From contig NZ_FUXU01000029.1 of assembly GCF_900167155.1 (NCBI RefSeq), positions 1-50,651 on the forward strand: a stretch of 50,651 nucleotides of DNA. The letters are read 5' to 3'. The notes beneath the pieces are model-generated. The model did not search any database, was not told where the DNA came from, and saw only the letters and a list, made by a program, of their open reading frames with translations. This document shows positions 40,499-49,795 of this stretch, piece after piece (the first letter of the stretch is position 1; each line of letters starts with the position of its first letter). Source of the stretch: Enterovibrio nigricans DSM 22720. Its GTDB lineage: Bacteria; Pseudomonadota; Gammaproteobacteria; Enterobacterales; Vibrionaceae. Position numbers and translations under genes: made by a program.

Positions 40499-40882
40499 AT
40501 GTCTAACCGTAAACCTTACGTTCGTGAAATGAAGCGTACATGGTGGAAAGAGCATCCTTTCTACCGCATGTACATGGTGCGTGAAGCCACTGTACTGCCA
40601 CTGATTTTCTTCACCCTGTGTCTGACTTTCGGTCTGGGCTCTCTGGTTGTTGGCGAAGCAGCTTGGGAAGGCTGCTTGGGCTTTATGGCAAACCCTGTGG
40701 TTGTGGCGATCAACATCGTGGCACTAGCTGGTAGCCTGTACCATGCACAAACCTTCTTCAGCATGATGCCGCAAGTGATGCCAATTCGCATTGGCGGCAA
40801 AAAGGTAGAGAAGAAAGTGATCGTGGCAGCGCAATGGGCAGCGGTTGCAGTAATTTCTGCCGTTATCCTGTTTTTGGTTTAA
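40499..40882 (+). CDS. frdC: Fumarate reductase membrane subunit C
   Basis: A 127-residue membrane anchor with three hydrophobic helices (about 28-50, 62-85, 105-126). It begins SNRKPYVREMKRTWWKEHPFYRMYMVREATVLP, which matches FrdC, including the Glu of the MVREAT helix that lies near the quinone site. There is a strong ribosome site, CAGGAGG, within the end of frdB. Confidence 0.96.
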   Translation: MSNRKPYVREMKRTWWKEHPFYRMYMVREATVLPLIFFTLCLTFGLGSLVVGEAAWEGCLGFMANPVVVAINIVALAGSLYHAQTFFSMMPQVMPIRIGGKKVEKKVIVAAQWAAVAVISAVILFLV

Positions 40883-40906
40883 CCCCAGCATTAAAGGAGA
40901 GTTAAC

Positions 40907-41269
40907 GTGGTCGATTTAAATCCAAAACGTTCTGATGAACCAGTATGGTGGGGTCTGTTTGGTGCGGGTGGCTCTTGGTTTGCCATGATCACACCGGTGA
41001 CCGTTCTGGTACTGGGTATTCTGGTTCCAATGGGCATTATCGATGCAGATGCAATGAGCTACGATCGCGTCACTGATTTCGTGACCAGCTTCATTGGTGC
41101 ACTATTCACCATCGGTACATTGTCTCTGCCAATGTGGCATGCAATGCACCGTCTGCACCACGGCATGCATGACCTAAAGTTCCACACCGGAACTGCCGGC
41201 AAGATTGCTTGCTATGCGGCTGCATTCCTCGTGTCTGCACTGTCTGTGATTTTCATTTTCATGATCTAA
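40907..41269 (+). CDS. frdD: Fumarate reductase membrane subunit D
   Basis: A 120-residue membrane anchor with three helices, pairing with FrdC. It has the family motifs [20 protein letters not shown] and [18 protein letters not shown]. The start is GTG at 40907 after AAAGGAGAG. It is the last gene of the frd operon; a UUCG-loop terminator follows. Confidence 0.96.
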   Translation: MVDLNPKRSDEPVWWGLFGAGGSWFAMITPVTVLVLGILVPMGIIDADAMSYDRVTDFVTSFIGALFTIGTLSLPMWHAMHRLHHGMHDLKFHTGTAGKIACYAAAFLVSALSVIFIFMI

Positions 41270-41283
41270 AGACAGCTGACAAA

Positions 41284-41314
41284 CATAAAAAAAGCACCTT
41301 CGGGTGCTTTTTTA
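41284..41314 (+). terminator. Terminator of frdABCD
   Basis: Stem AAAGCACC/GGTGCTTT closed by a TTCG tetraloop (41299-41302) and followed by T residues. Confidence 0.92.
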
Positions 41315-41470
41315 TTCCGCTAGTGAGTGAATTCAATTTAATCGTCATTTATACGCATTGAAAAGCGGCAAATAACTGGCGTTATCTCTTCTTGCCTCAC
41401 ATCTCACCGATTCTCCTTCACGCTTTTGCTGCGCACTCATGCTCTTCGAATCCTCTTTAACGCTCCCTTA

Positions 41471-41503
41471 AAAACGAAAAAGGGAGCAACCGCTCCCTTT
41501 CTC
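41471..41503 (-). terminator. Terminator of the sialic-acid operon
   Basis: Stem AAAGGGAGC (41479-41487) and GCTCCCTTT (41492-41500) with loop AACC; the A-rich plus-strand left flank gives a T-run in the minus direction, after nanQ. Confidence 0.85.
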
Positions 41504-41526
41504 TTCCAATGCTTGTTTCCGCAAAC

Positions 41527-42043
<517 letters not shown>

Positions 42044-42053
42044 TTAATTAGAA

Positions 42054-43535
42054 CTAAAGAGACAGGGCTTCAACATCTAGCGGTTGCTTGCTGCTCTTAA
42101 ACAGTGGTGCAGTCAAGTAACCCACAATGACAACTGTCATGGTGCCAACCACGCCGTAGAAGAAGAAGTTCAGATCTGTGTTTGCGCGAACCCAAAGCGT
42201 TGCGGCTACCGCGGCAATCACACCCATCATTGCGCTGTTTGCATTTGCTCGGCGGACAAAGATACCCAGCATGAACAAGCCTGTCATTGGGCCACCCATT
42301 AAGCCAAGCAGACTGTTAAACGCATCCCACAACTCGCTTTCGTTCGACATGATGAGGTAGGTTGATGCGACCACACCTAGCGAACCCGCGATCACTGTGA
42401 TGATGCGGCCAATTTTTAAATTCTGTTCTGCGGTTTTTTCGACACCAAAGCGGCTATAAATATCCGACGCATAACACGCAGAGATGCTGTTTAGGCTACT
42501 CGATATGCTCGATTGAGAGGCTGCAAAAATTGACGCTATAATCAGACCTGCTACGCCTGCTGGCATTTCAGATATCACGAAAAACGGCAGGATACCGCCA
42601 GTATTAAAGTTATCAGGCAGCAACTGTGGATTTTGTGTGTAGTAGGCATAAAGCGCGGCACCAACGGCAAAGAAGAACACTGGAATACACGCCACCAGCT
42701 TCGCATTGGTCACCAGTGCTTTTTTCGTTTCTTCTACTGAATCAGTCACGATGTAGCGCTGAACCACATCCTGACTTGCCGTGAACTGCTGCAAACTTGA
42801 GAAGAAGAAACCTATAGCCAGCACAGGAATGGTACTTTCAGTCCAGCTCCAACTCATTTTGTCACTAGGGAAGTATTTGTTTTCTTCTGCTGACAACGAG
42901 AAGATCTCGCCAACACCACCGTCAACATTAAAACAAATCATCACGAAAATCAGAACTGCAGCACCGGACAGCATGATACCTTGGATAACGTCCGTCCAAA
43001 TAACGCCCTCAATACCCCCCATGAAGGTGTATACGATACACAGTACACCAATCAGAAACACAATCGTCAGTGGATCGATATCGACAAACGGCATCAGAGC
43101 CAAAGCAGTCAGATATGTGATGATCGCAATCCGCCCGATATGGAAAAGCATGAACGAGATACTGGCAAACAAACGCATACGTACATCAAAACGCTTTTCC
43201 AGATATTCATAAGCAGAAGTCAGATTCAGTTTTCTGAAAAACGGAATGTAATAGATGAAAACAAAAGGCAGGATCGCAATCGCAATGTACTGACCAATCA
43301 AGAACGTCCAGTCATCGGTATAGGCCTTTGCCGGAATGGACATAAATGTGATGGAACTCAGGGTAGTCGCGAATACACTAATACCCGCCGCCCAACCAGG
43401 AATACGACCACCTGCTTTAAAATAATCGTCTGCCGATTTCTGGCGCTTGGCAAAATACACGCCAACCAACATGATGACGGCGAGATAGGCGATGAGAACT
43501 ATATAGTTCAGCGTCCCGAATGCTTGTATCTCCAT
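42054..43535 (-). CDS. siaT: Sodium:sialic acid symporter (SSS family, SiaT-like)
   Basis: A 493-residue sodium:solute symporter with about 13 transmembrane helices. It closely resembles, from memory, the structurally solved SiaT of Proteus mirabilis, including SADDYFKAGGRIPGWAAG, VFATTLSSITFMSIPAKAYT, FTASQDVVQRYIVTDS and IFAASQSSISSSLNSIS. It should import N-acetylneuraminate with sodium. No TRAP transporter (SiaPQM) or sialidase gene is present here. It lies 51 nt after nanK in the same direction. Confidence 0.9.
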   Translation of the reverse strand: MEIQAFGTLNYIVLIAYLAVIMLVGVYFAKRQKSADDYFKAGGRIPGWAAGISVFATTLSSITFMSIPAKAYTDDWTFLIGQYIAIAILPFVFIYYIPFFRKLNLTSAYEYLEKRFDVRMRLFASISFMLFHIGRIAIITYLTALALMPFVDIDPLTIVFLIGVLCIVYTFMGGIEGVIWTDVIQGIMLSGAAVLIFVMICFNVDGGVGEIFSLSAEENKYFPSDKMSWSWTESTIPVLAIGFFFSSLQQFTASQDVVQRYIVTDSVEETKKALVTNAKLVACIPVFFFAVGAALYAYYTQNPQLLPDNFNTGGILPFFVISEMPAGVAGLIIASIFAASQSSISSSLNSISACYASDIYSRFGVEKTAEQNLKIGRIITVIAGSLGVVASTYLIMSNESELWDAFNSLLGLMGGPMTGLFMLGIFVRRANANSAMMGVIAAVAATLWVRANTDLNFFFYGVVGTMTVVIVGYLTAPLFKSSKQPLDVEALSL

Positions 43536-43586
43536 GAGTTTTTCCTCAATTTGTGTAGGGTGAGATAATTGATATTTCTATTTTTA

Positions 43587-44465
43587 TTATTTTGTTTCAG
43601 TGCCAGCCCAAAGCGATACACCGATGAGTCCAGCGTCGGCACCACTCAAAGCAGGCAGTAATTCAGGTTGATAAACCGTTGGCAGCAAAGACAGTGCGTC
43701 TTTGACGAGTTGCAGATAGCCTTCGGCCAGTCCAACACTGCCGCCAAGAACGACTGCATCGAGGTCGAGCAAAATCGTTAAATCGGCAATAAGCTGTGCA
43801 ATTGTCGACGCTGATCGCGTCACGATCACTGCCGCATCCTCACTGCCAGCAAGGTAGTGCGTGTACACATCACGTCCGGTGGTTTCCACACCAAAGAAAG
43901 GCACACCCGCACGGCCCATTGCCGTACCTGATGCTATGACTTCGACACAGCCTGTGCGACCACAGCCACAGCGCGAACCCCAAGGGTCTGCGAGCATGTG
44001 CCCTGCATGTCCCGCAACGCCGCGTGCACCCGTTTTAAGTTTTCCATCCAGCACCAAACCGGCTCCTACACCTGTGGAAACAGTGATAAACGCCAGATTT
44101 GAATAGTGCGCGTTATATGCCTGAAACTCTGCCCATGCCGCCGCTTGCGCATCGTTGATAACTTGCGTAGGTAAGCCGGTGAGGTCTGAAATCACGGTTT
44201 GAATAGGGAAGCGATTTAATCCGCCGAGATTGTCAGGGTTAAGTGCCGTCAAAACACCGTTATCAATGATGCCAGTTGATGCCACAGCAACATTGTCAGC
44301 ACGGTCAGAAAGAGGGATAAGAAGATCACGCAATGCACCGCGCAACACATCAGAGTTATCTGAAGACTGTGTTTCTACTTGATGTTTCTCAATGATCTCG
44401 TTGCCGCGAATCAGCGCTGCAGCGAGTTTCGTTCCGCCAAGATCGACGGCCAGGGTGGTTTTCAT
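43587..44465 (-). CDS. nanK: N-acetylmannosamine kinase
   Basis: A 292-residue ROK-family kinase that phosphorylates N-acetylmannosamine. The ATP motif is AVDLGGTKLAAALI (about 5-18). The ROK zinc and sugar motif is GHAGHMLADPWGSRCGCGRTGCVE. The start is ATG 44465, whose ATGA overlaps the nanE stop; an upstream ATG at 44483 would lie inside nanE. Separate nanE and nanK genes are used rather than the nanEK fusion seen in some Vibrionaceae. Confidence 0.92.
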   Translation of the reverse strand: MKTTLAVDLGGTKLAAALIRGNEIIEKHQVETQSSDNSDVLRGALRDLLIPLSDRADNVAVASTGIIDNGVLTALNPDNLGGLNRFPIQTVISDLTGLPTQVINDAQAAAWAEFQAYNAHYSNLAFITVSTGVGAGLVLDGKLKTGARGVAGHAGHMLADPWGSRCGCGRTGCVEVIASGTAMGRAGVPFFGVETTGRDVYTHYLAGSEDAAVIVTRSASTIAQLIADLTILLDLDAVVLGGSVGLAEGYLQLVKDALSLLPTVYQPELLPALSGADAGLIGVSLWAGTETK

Positions 44466-45169
44466 GCCACAGCCTCGTGGCATAAGCCTTTTGCATCAGA
44501 AACGGCACCTGCAAACCAGGTGCAAATGTGCTCAATACGCGTGATGGCTGAGCCAACAGTCACGCAATCGGCGCCTGCGATAATGGCTTGTTTGGCGAGT
44601 TCGGGACTGTTGTAACGCCCTTCAGCCATGACAAAACACCCTGCATTTTTAAGCGCTGTCACAAACGCAAAATCAGGGACGCTTGGCACCGACTCACCGA
44701 CATAACCAGACATGGTCGTCCCGATAATTTCAACACCAAGGTCATAGCTTGCCATGCCTTCATCAAAATTGGAGCAATCCGCCATTGCGATACAACCTGC
44801 ATCATGTATCGCGTCCACCAACTCCTTAATGGAGACTGGACGATCACGATGTGTCGCATCAATGGCGATAATGTCTGCGCCAGCTTCTGCCAACGCGACA
44901 ACGTCTTCAATAAAAGGCGTGATTCTGATCTGACTGTCGGAAAGGTCACGCTTAATGATGCCGATGATTGGCACCTCGACTTTGTTTCGCGTGGCTTTGA
45001 CGTTCTCAACACCTTCAATCCGCAGTGCAACGGCACCGCCCGCAATCGAGGCTTGAGCCATTGCCGCCACAATCTCCGGCACATCCATCGGGCCATCATC
45101 CACCGGTTGGCAAGAAGACACGAATCCCGTTTTTAAAGTGGCTAACAATTTATCGCCAGAAACAGACAT
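44462..45169 (-). CDS. nanE: N-acetylmannosamine-6-phosphate 2-epimerase
   Basis: A 235-residue TIM-barrel epimerase converting N-acetylmannosamine-6-phosphate to GlcNAc-6-phosphate. Motifs are LKTGFVSSCQPVDDGPMD at the start, VPIIGIIKRDL, IIAIDATHRDRP and CVTVGSAITRIEHI at the end. ATG 45169 is chosen because GGAG lies nine bases upstream; ATG 45190 would add seven residues. A copy of the repeated operator (45169-45183) covers its ribosome site and start codon. It is the first gene of the minus-strand nan operon. Confidence 0.93.
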   Translation of the reverse strand: MSVSGDKLLATLKTGFVSSCQPVDDGPMDVPEIVAAMAQASIAGGAVALRIEGVENVKATRNKVEVPIIGIIKRDLSDSQIRITPFIEDVVALAEAGADIIAIDATHRDRPVSIKELVDAIHDAGCIAMADCSNFDEGMASYDLGVEIIGTTMSGYVGESVPSVPDFAFVTALKNAGCFVMAEGRYNSPELAKQAIIAGADCVTVGSAITRIEHICTWFAGAVSDAKGLCHEAVA

Positions 45170-45241
45170 AAAGTTTAACTCCAATAGCACAGATTTTCGT
45201 GAAGCTTTATTTCAAACTAATGAAAGTGGAGTTAAACTTCA
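45169..45241. promoter_or_regulatory. Three copies of a palindromic operator upstream of nanE
   Basis: Fifteen-bp sites of the type TGRAGTTWAACTYCA at 45169-45183 (TAAAGTTTAACTCCA, overlapping the nanE start and ribosome site), 45200-45214 (TGAAGCTTTATTTCA, weakest) and 45227-45241 (TGGAGTTAAACTTCA). Further minus-strand copies of the same motif occur before nanA. RpiR-family regulators are known to bind inverted repeats of this kind; the link to this regulator is inferred. Confidence 0.65.
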
Positions 45242-45364
45242 AACTATAAATTTCAAAATGGAGATAAACACCTCATTTTTAACGAGGATAAATCCAAATA
45301 TGTGGTGAGGGTATTTGTGCGAAAGTTAGCGAGGATCAGTGGGTTTGAGAAAGGGTAATGCGGA

Positions 45365-45396
45365 AAGAAAAAGCCGGACGAATTCGCCCGGCTTCG
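45365..45396 (-). terminator. Terminator of the RpiR-type regulator gene
   Basis: Inverted repeat AAGCCGG (45371-45377) and CCGGCTT (45388-45394) enclosing the self-complementary CGAATTCG, with a T-rich tail in the minus direction. Confidence 0.8.
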
Positions 45397-45402
45397 AAAG
45401 TT

Positions 45403-46275
45403 CTAGATATCAAGAGATCGCGTAGTTCGGAGTTTTTTATCCATTGTCCCTGTCACGTCTTCTTTAACAAGCAAGGTATAAAGTAAGTCGAGCACGAATA
45501 GCTGAGTAATCTTGGTGCCTATTGAGTCGCCCTGCATTTGGCCCTGACGGTTACCGTTCAAGAGCACCCAATCAGCATGCTGGCAAATCGTGGATTTCGG
45601 ATTGTGCGTCAATACGACAGTCTTCGCTCCCGCCTCTCTTGCCAGTTTCAATGCCTTGGTGGTTTCAACAGAATTCCCGTAGTGACTGATGCCAATCGCT
45701 AAGTCATTCTTATCCAGCAAAGAAGCCTTCATGTACATGAAGTGGTTATTGGTCAGTGCATCAGCGTTGAAGCCAATCCGCATAAATTTGTTTTTCGCAT
45801 CCTCTGCGGTAATTCCTGATGAGCCTACGCCAAAGAAATACACACCCTTTGATGCTTTGATCTGGTGAGCAACCTGTTCCAATGTGTCAAAGTTCAACAA
45901 GTTCAAGGTCTCTGTCAGAACATTGTTGATACCTTGCTGTAGCTTCTGCCCTATAAGCTCCGCACTGTCTTGTGGCGCAATATCTGTATCGAGTATGGAT
46001 TTGTCACTTTGGTTGATTGATGACAACTCAATCGCCAGATCCATTTTAAAATCCTAAAAACCTTTAAACCCCAACATGCGGCAAAAACGAATAATGGTCG
46101 CCTCGCCCACGCTCACCTGCTGAGAAAGCTCTGCGATGGATAGCTTGGTCACATCTTCCGCATGACGGTTTACGTAATCCGCAATGCGGCGAGCTGACGG
46201 CGTCATGCTTTCTTGCATGCTGCCCATCATGTCGAGAACTTTTCCTGTCTTTACCGGCAAGTGTTTGGATGGCAT
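45403..46275 (-). pseudogene. nanR: RpiR-family sialic-acid regulator split by an in-frame amber codon
   Basis: The gene reads as one RpiR regulator of 290 codons, interrupted by TAG at 46056-46054. The first part (73 residues, 46275-46054) is the HTH domain (IAELSQQVSVGEATIIRFCRMLGFKGF). After the stop the same frame continues Asp-Phe-Lys and then Met at 46044, giving a 213-residue SIS domain (GVYFFGVGSSGITAEDAKNKF, IGISHYGNSVETTKALKLA). In relatives a Gln usually follows GFKGF or GYKGF, so a CAG to TAG change is the simplest explanation. AGGA lies seven bases before the Met, so the SIS part could be made separately. A sequencing error is possible. The nanR role is inferred from context. Confidence 0.85.
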
Positions 46276-46336
46276 GTTTCGATTCCGATTGATGAAGGCG
46301 ATTTACCGTCGATTCTCACATTTCCTTATGCTTTTG

Positions 46337-46535
46337 TGAAGTAAAGCTCCACAAATTCAGTCTATGTTCACGAACTTAGCCCTCTCAATTTTATTAACAG
46401 CAATAGGTTGTTATGCATATCACAGTTTGAATTCAATCCTGCTTAAATCGATGAATTTGCATTGCACAGTGAAACTTTACTCCATAACATAAACCCAAAC
46501 TCCACTTCATCAATCATTAATGAAGTTTAACTTCA
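46337..46535. promoter_or_regulatory. Three operator copies and candidate promoter upstream of nanA
   Basis: Sites at 46337-46351 (TGAAGTAAAGCTCCA), 46470-46484 (TGAAACTTTACTCCA) and 46521-46535 (TGAAGTTTAACTTCA, perfect 7-1-7 palindrome). A possible promoter for nanA has -35 TTGCAC (46462-46467), a 17-bp spacer and -10 TAACAT (46485-46490), so the middle site fills the spacer and the last lies in the leader, 12 bp before the ATG. The first site is closer to the divergent regulator gene. This layout suits repression relieved by a sialic-acid breakdown product. Confidence 0.6.
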
Positions 46536-46547
46536 CGGTATATTACG

Positions 46548-47441
46548 ATGAAAAAACTGTCTGGACTTATTGCTGCTCCTCATACACCTTTCGATGCAAA
46601 CGGTGAAGTTAACTTTAGCGTGATCGATCAGATCGCCAAGCACCTGATCGCAGATGGCGTCACGGGCGCTTACATCTGTGGTACCACTGGTGAAGGTATT
46701 CATTGCTCGGTAGAAGAACGCAAAGCTATTGCACAGCGCTGGGTTGCGGCATCGGAAGGAAAGCTAGATTTAATTATCCACACTGGCGCATTAAGTATTG
46801 TGGATACACTAGAGCTGACTCGCCACGCTGAAACCTTGGATATTGAAGCAACCTCTGTCATTGGTCCTTGTTTCTTTAAGCCTGGTAGCTTGGACGATCT
46901 GGTGGCGTACTGCGAAACTGTTGCCGCTGCAGCACCTTCAAAAGGTTTCTACTATTACCACTCCGGCATGTCTGGCGTGAATTTCGATATGGAGCAATTC
47001 CTGATCAAAGCAGACAAACGAATTCCAAACTTGTCTGGCCTGAAATTTAACAGTGGTGATCTGTATGAATACCAACGCTGCCTTCGCGCTTGCGACGGTA
47101 AGTTTGATATTCCATTCGGTGTGGATGAACACCTACCAGGTGCCTTGGCAGTGGGCGCGACAAGTGCGGTGGGCAGTACTTACAATTACGCAGCTAAGCA
47201 CAACCTTAAGATGATTGAAGACTTCAAAGCGGGCAACCATGATGCCGTAATTGAAGCGATGGATACCGTAATCGATTTGATACGCGTGTTGGTTGAATTC
47301 GGTGGTGTTGCGGCAGGTAAAGCCGCGATGGCGTTGCATGACATCGATGCAGGTAACCCACGTCTACCATTACGTGCACTCACTGCAGAACAAAAAGAAA
47401 TCGTTGCCGAGAAAATGCGTGCTGCTGGTTTCTTACGCTAA
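46548..47441 (+). CDS. nanA: N-acetylneuraminate lyase (eukaryote/Bacteroides-like type)
   Basis: A 297-residue class I aldolase of the DHDPS family that splits N-acetylneuraminate to N-acetylmannosamine and pyruvate. It has the GTTGEG motif (45-50), catalytic Tyr in FYYYHSGMSGV (Tyr137 region) and Schiff-base Lys166 in LSGLKFNSGD. The pattern (GALS, FFKP, AAAAPSKGFYYYH, FGVDEHLPGALAVGATSAVGSTYNY) resembles mammalian NPL and Bacteroides lyases more than E. coli or Haemophilus NanA, as judged from memory. It is divergent from the regulator and the other nan genes. Confidence 0.88.
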   Translation: MKKLSGLIAAPHTPFDANGEVNFSVIDQIAKHLIADGVTGAYICGTTGEGIHCSVEERKAIAQRWVAASEGKLDLIIHTGALSIVDTLELTRHAETLDIEATSVIGPCFFKPGSLDDLVAYCETVAAAAPSKGFYYYHSGMSGVNFDMEQFLIKADKRIPNLSGLKFNSGDLYEYQRCLRACDGKFDIPFGVDEHLPGALAVGATSAVGSTYNYAAKHNLKMIEDFKAGNHDAVIEAMDTVIDLIRVLVEFGGVAAGKAAMALHDIDAGNPRLPLRALTAEQKEIVAEKMRAAGFLR

Positions 47442-47472
47442 GAATTAATTATCATACCTCCCCCTACAAAGC

Positions 47473-47499
47473 AAAAAGGCCGCGAAAGCGGCCTTTTTT
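47473..47499. terminator. Bidirectional terminator between nanA and efp
   Basis: Stem GGCCGC (47478-47483) and GCGGCC (47488-47493), GAAA tetraloop, flanked by A5 and T6. Confidence 0.92.
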
Positions 47500-47513
47500 A
47501 TATCGCTGTGTAA

Positions 47514-48080
47514 TTACTTCACACGGCTTACGTATTCACCCGAACGAGTGTCAACTTTGATCGTTTCACCGATTTGGATGAACAGCGGCACACGTACAAC
47601 AGCACCAGTAATCAGCGTCGCTGGCTTACCACCTGTACCTGCAGTGTCACCTTTTAGACCAGGGTCAGTCTCTGTGACTTCCAGCTCAACAAAGTTTGGC
47701 GGAGTTACTGCGATTGGGTTACCGTTCCACAGCGTCAGAGTACAACGATCGTTCTCCTTCATCCATTTGATGTTTTCGCTAACTGCTTTTGCATCAGCTG
47801 CGATTTGCTCAAAAGATTCCGCGTTCATGAAGTGCCAGAATTCACCATCGGTGTACAGGTAATCCAGCTCGATATCGATAACATCTGCAGCTTCCACAGA
47901 GTCGCCAGACTTAAACGTCTTCTCCAGCACTTTGCCTGAAAGAAGTTTACGGATCTTCACGCGGTTGAACGCTTGGCCTTTACCCGGCTTCACGAACTCA
48001 TTTTCGATAATGACACAAGGCTCGTTATCGAGCATAATTTTCATTCCGCCGCGGAATTCATTGGTGCTAAAAGACGCCAT
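47514..48080 (-). CDS. efp: Elongation factor P
   Basis: A 188-residue EF-P that rescues ribosomes stalled at polyproline. The start [17 protein letters not shown] gives the same length as E. coli; the frame is open upstream to 48167, but that part would run into epmB. Lys34 in [10 protein letters not shown] is the site for beta-lysylation. Three OB/KOW domains are present. It is divergent from epmB with 34 bp between start codons. EpmA and EpmB, which modify it, are both in this window. Confidence 0.97.
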   Translation of the reverse strand: MASFSTNEFRGGMKIMLDNEPCVIIENEFVKPGKGQAFNRVKIRKLLSGKVLEKTFKSGDSVEAADVIDIELDYLYTDGEFWHFMNAESFEQIAADAKAVSENIKWMKENDRCTLTLWNGNPIAVTPPNFVELEVTETDPGLKGDTAGTGGKPATLITGAVVRVPLFIQIGETIKVDTRSGEYVSRVK

Positions 48081-48114
48081 GTCTATCCTCTTAACATCTT
48101 CGAAGTTGTCATAA

Positions 48115-49137
48115 ATGCCGGACATAATAACCCGAAACGTGCCGCCTGTTGAGCAAAACTGGCTCAAAGAAATGGCAAATGCTGTCTCAGATCCTCAAAT
48201 TCTGTTGCAACAGCTTGAATTAGAGCCCACGGCATGGAAGTCCGGCTTCAGAGCTCGCGATCTTTTCGCGCAGCGCATACCGCAAAGCTTTATCGATCGC
48301 ATGGAAAAGGGTAACCCTAATGACCCACTATTGCGTCAGGTAATGCCCGTCATCGACGAGTTTGAAGACGTACCCGGTTACACCACCGATCCGCTAGAAG
48401 AGCAGGGTAATGAACAACCAGGCCTTCTGCATAAGTACAAAAACCGCGTTTTGATGATCCTCAAAGGTGGTTGTGCCATTAATTGTCGTTACTGTTTCCG
48501 ACGTCACTTCCCCTATGAAGAGAACAAAGGCGGAAAATCAGTATGGCGCGAAGCGATCACTTACCTACAAGCACATCCTGAAGTGGATGAAGTAATTCTA
48601 TCTGGTGGCGACCCCTTGATGGCGAAAGACCACGAGCTTGAGTGGCTGATTGAGGCCATTGAGTCTGTGCCGCACGTGAAAAGGCTGCGTATTCACTCAC
48701 GACTACCTGTGGTTATTCCAAGTCGGGTGACGTTAGCACTCACTAACATGCTGGCATCAACGCACCTTGATGTGATATTGGTCACCCATATCAATCACAC
48801 CAATGAGATCAACGAAGAGCTTCGTGCAGCGATGACACGTCTAAAACAAGCGAGGGTCACTCTGTTGAATCAGGGTGTGTTACTTAAAGGGGTGAATGAT
48901 TCTGTTGATACGCTTAAAAACCTCAGTAATGCTTTGTTTGACGCTGGTATCTTGCCTTACTACCTCCACGTATTAGACAAGGTACAAGGTGCGGCGCACT
49001 TCTTGGTGGATGACGAGGAAGCGAAGAGATTGATGGCGGGTCTCATCAAAGAAGTCTCCGGCTATTTGGTCCCTCGCCTTACCCGAGAGATCGGTGGCCG
49101 CGACAGTAAAACCCCGCTCGACCTGCACCTTGAGTAA
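48115..49137 (+). CDS. epmB: EF-P (R)-beta-lysine synthesis protein, lysine 2,3-aminomutase EpmB
   Basis: A 340-residue radical-SAM, PLP-dependent aminomutase (YjeK) that makes (R)-beta-lysine for EpmA. The radical-SAM cysteines are Cys120, Cys124 and Cys127 in [28 protein letters not shown] is the SAM-binding GGE-like motif, and the C-terminal [17 protein letters not shown] holds the PLP lysine. It is shorter than clostridial KamA and lacks its zinc-binding tail. It is divergent from efp. Confidence 0.96.
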   Translation: MPDIITRNVPPVEQNWLKEMANAVSDPQILLQQLELEPTAWKSGFRARDLFAQRIPQSFIDRMEKGNPNDPLLRQVMPVIDEFEDVPGYTTDPLEEQGNEQPGLLHKYKNRVLMILKGGCAINCRYCFRRHFPYEENKGGKSVWREAITYLQAHPEVDEVILSGGDPLMAKDHELEWLIEAIESVPHVKRLRIHSRLPVVIPSRVTLALTNMLASTHLDVILVTHINHTNEINEELRAAMTRLKQARVTLLNQGVLLKGVNDSVDTLKNLSNALFDAGILPYYLHVLDKVQGAAHFLVDDEEAKRLMAGLIKEVSGYLVPRLTREIGGRDSKTPLDLHLE

Positions 49138-49156
49138 ATTGAACTGAGAGTCTCTC

Positions 49157-49200
49157 GCTCTTTGAGTAAGCGATTACTCAAAGAGCTTTTCTCTTGCTTT
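49157..49200 (+). terminator. Terminator of epmB
   Basis: Perfect 13-bp stem GCTCTTTGAGTAA (49157-49169) and TTACTCAAAGAGC (49174-49186) with loop GCGA, followed by a T-rich tail. Confidence 0.88.
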
Positions 49201-49256
49201 TCTGACAGTTACAGGCAAATATCAAAACTCCCTTGGCATAGCATGAAGGAGTAACC

Positions 49257-49757
49257 ATGCCTGTAACTGTTCGTCCTGTAGAGCCTCGCGATATCCCCGC
49301 CATCCACAAACTGTATTCTTGTACCAATGCACATACGGGTACGCTACAGCTACCAATGCCGTCATTGGCTATGTGGGAAAAGCGACTTAGTCACCTACCG
49401 GATGACCATTACTGCCTAGTCGCCGAAGAAGAGGGACAAATCATTGGCCAGCTTGGCTTTGAGGTGTGCAAGAACATGCGCCGCCATCATGTTGGTGAGT
49501 TCGGTATGGCCGTGCATGATGAGCACACGGGAAAAGGTGTAGGCAGTAAACTAATAGCGGTAATGATAGAGTTGGCAGACAATTGGATTAACCTGCGTCG
49601 TATTGAACTCTCCGTATACTGCGACAACGAACCAGCAATTGCACTCTACAAGAAATTTGGATTTGTAGAAGAAGGCCGCACAAAAAGTTACGCATTTAGA
49701 AACGGCGAATATGTCGACGTCTTCTATATGGCAAGAACCCATCCCGCACTGCGATAA
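49257..49757 (+). CDS. GNAT-family N-acetyltransferase, YhhY-like
   Basis: A 166-residue acetyl-CoA-dependent N-acetyltransferase. It resembles E. coli YhhY, reported as an amino-acid N-acetyltransferase, through most of its length: MWEKRLSHLP, VGEFGMAVHDEHTGKGVGSKLIAVMIELADNW (the acetyl-CoA loop) and ELSVYCDNEPAIALYKKFGFVEEGRTKSYAFRNGEYVD. AAGGAG precedes the ATG. It is flanked by terminators and so is probably transcribed alone. The exact substrate is not known. Confidence 0.85.
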   Translation: MPVTVRPVEPRDIPAIHKLYSCTNAHTGTLQLPMPSLAMWEKRLSHLPDDHYCLVAEEEGQIIGQLGFEVCKNMRRHHVGEFGMAVHDEHTGKGVGSKLIAVMIELADNWINLRRIELSVYCDNEPAIALYKKFGFVEEGRTKSYAFRNGEYVDVFYMARTHPALR

Positions 49758-49765
49758 ACAAACAC

Positions 49766-49795
49766 AAAAAAGCCCAGCATTGCTGGGCTTTTTAC
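49766..49795. terminator. Bidirectional terminator between acetyltransferase gene and yggL
   Basis: Stem AAGCCCAGC (49771-49779) and GCTGGGCTT (49783-49791), with an A-run before and T-run after. Confidence 0.88.

Noticed and set aside
48081-48167. A 29-residue N-terminal extension of EF-P
   Set aside because: It would overlap epmB and shift the start away from the conserved [13 protein letters not shown] 48080 gives the usual 188 residues.
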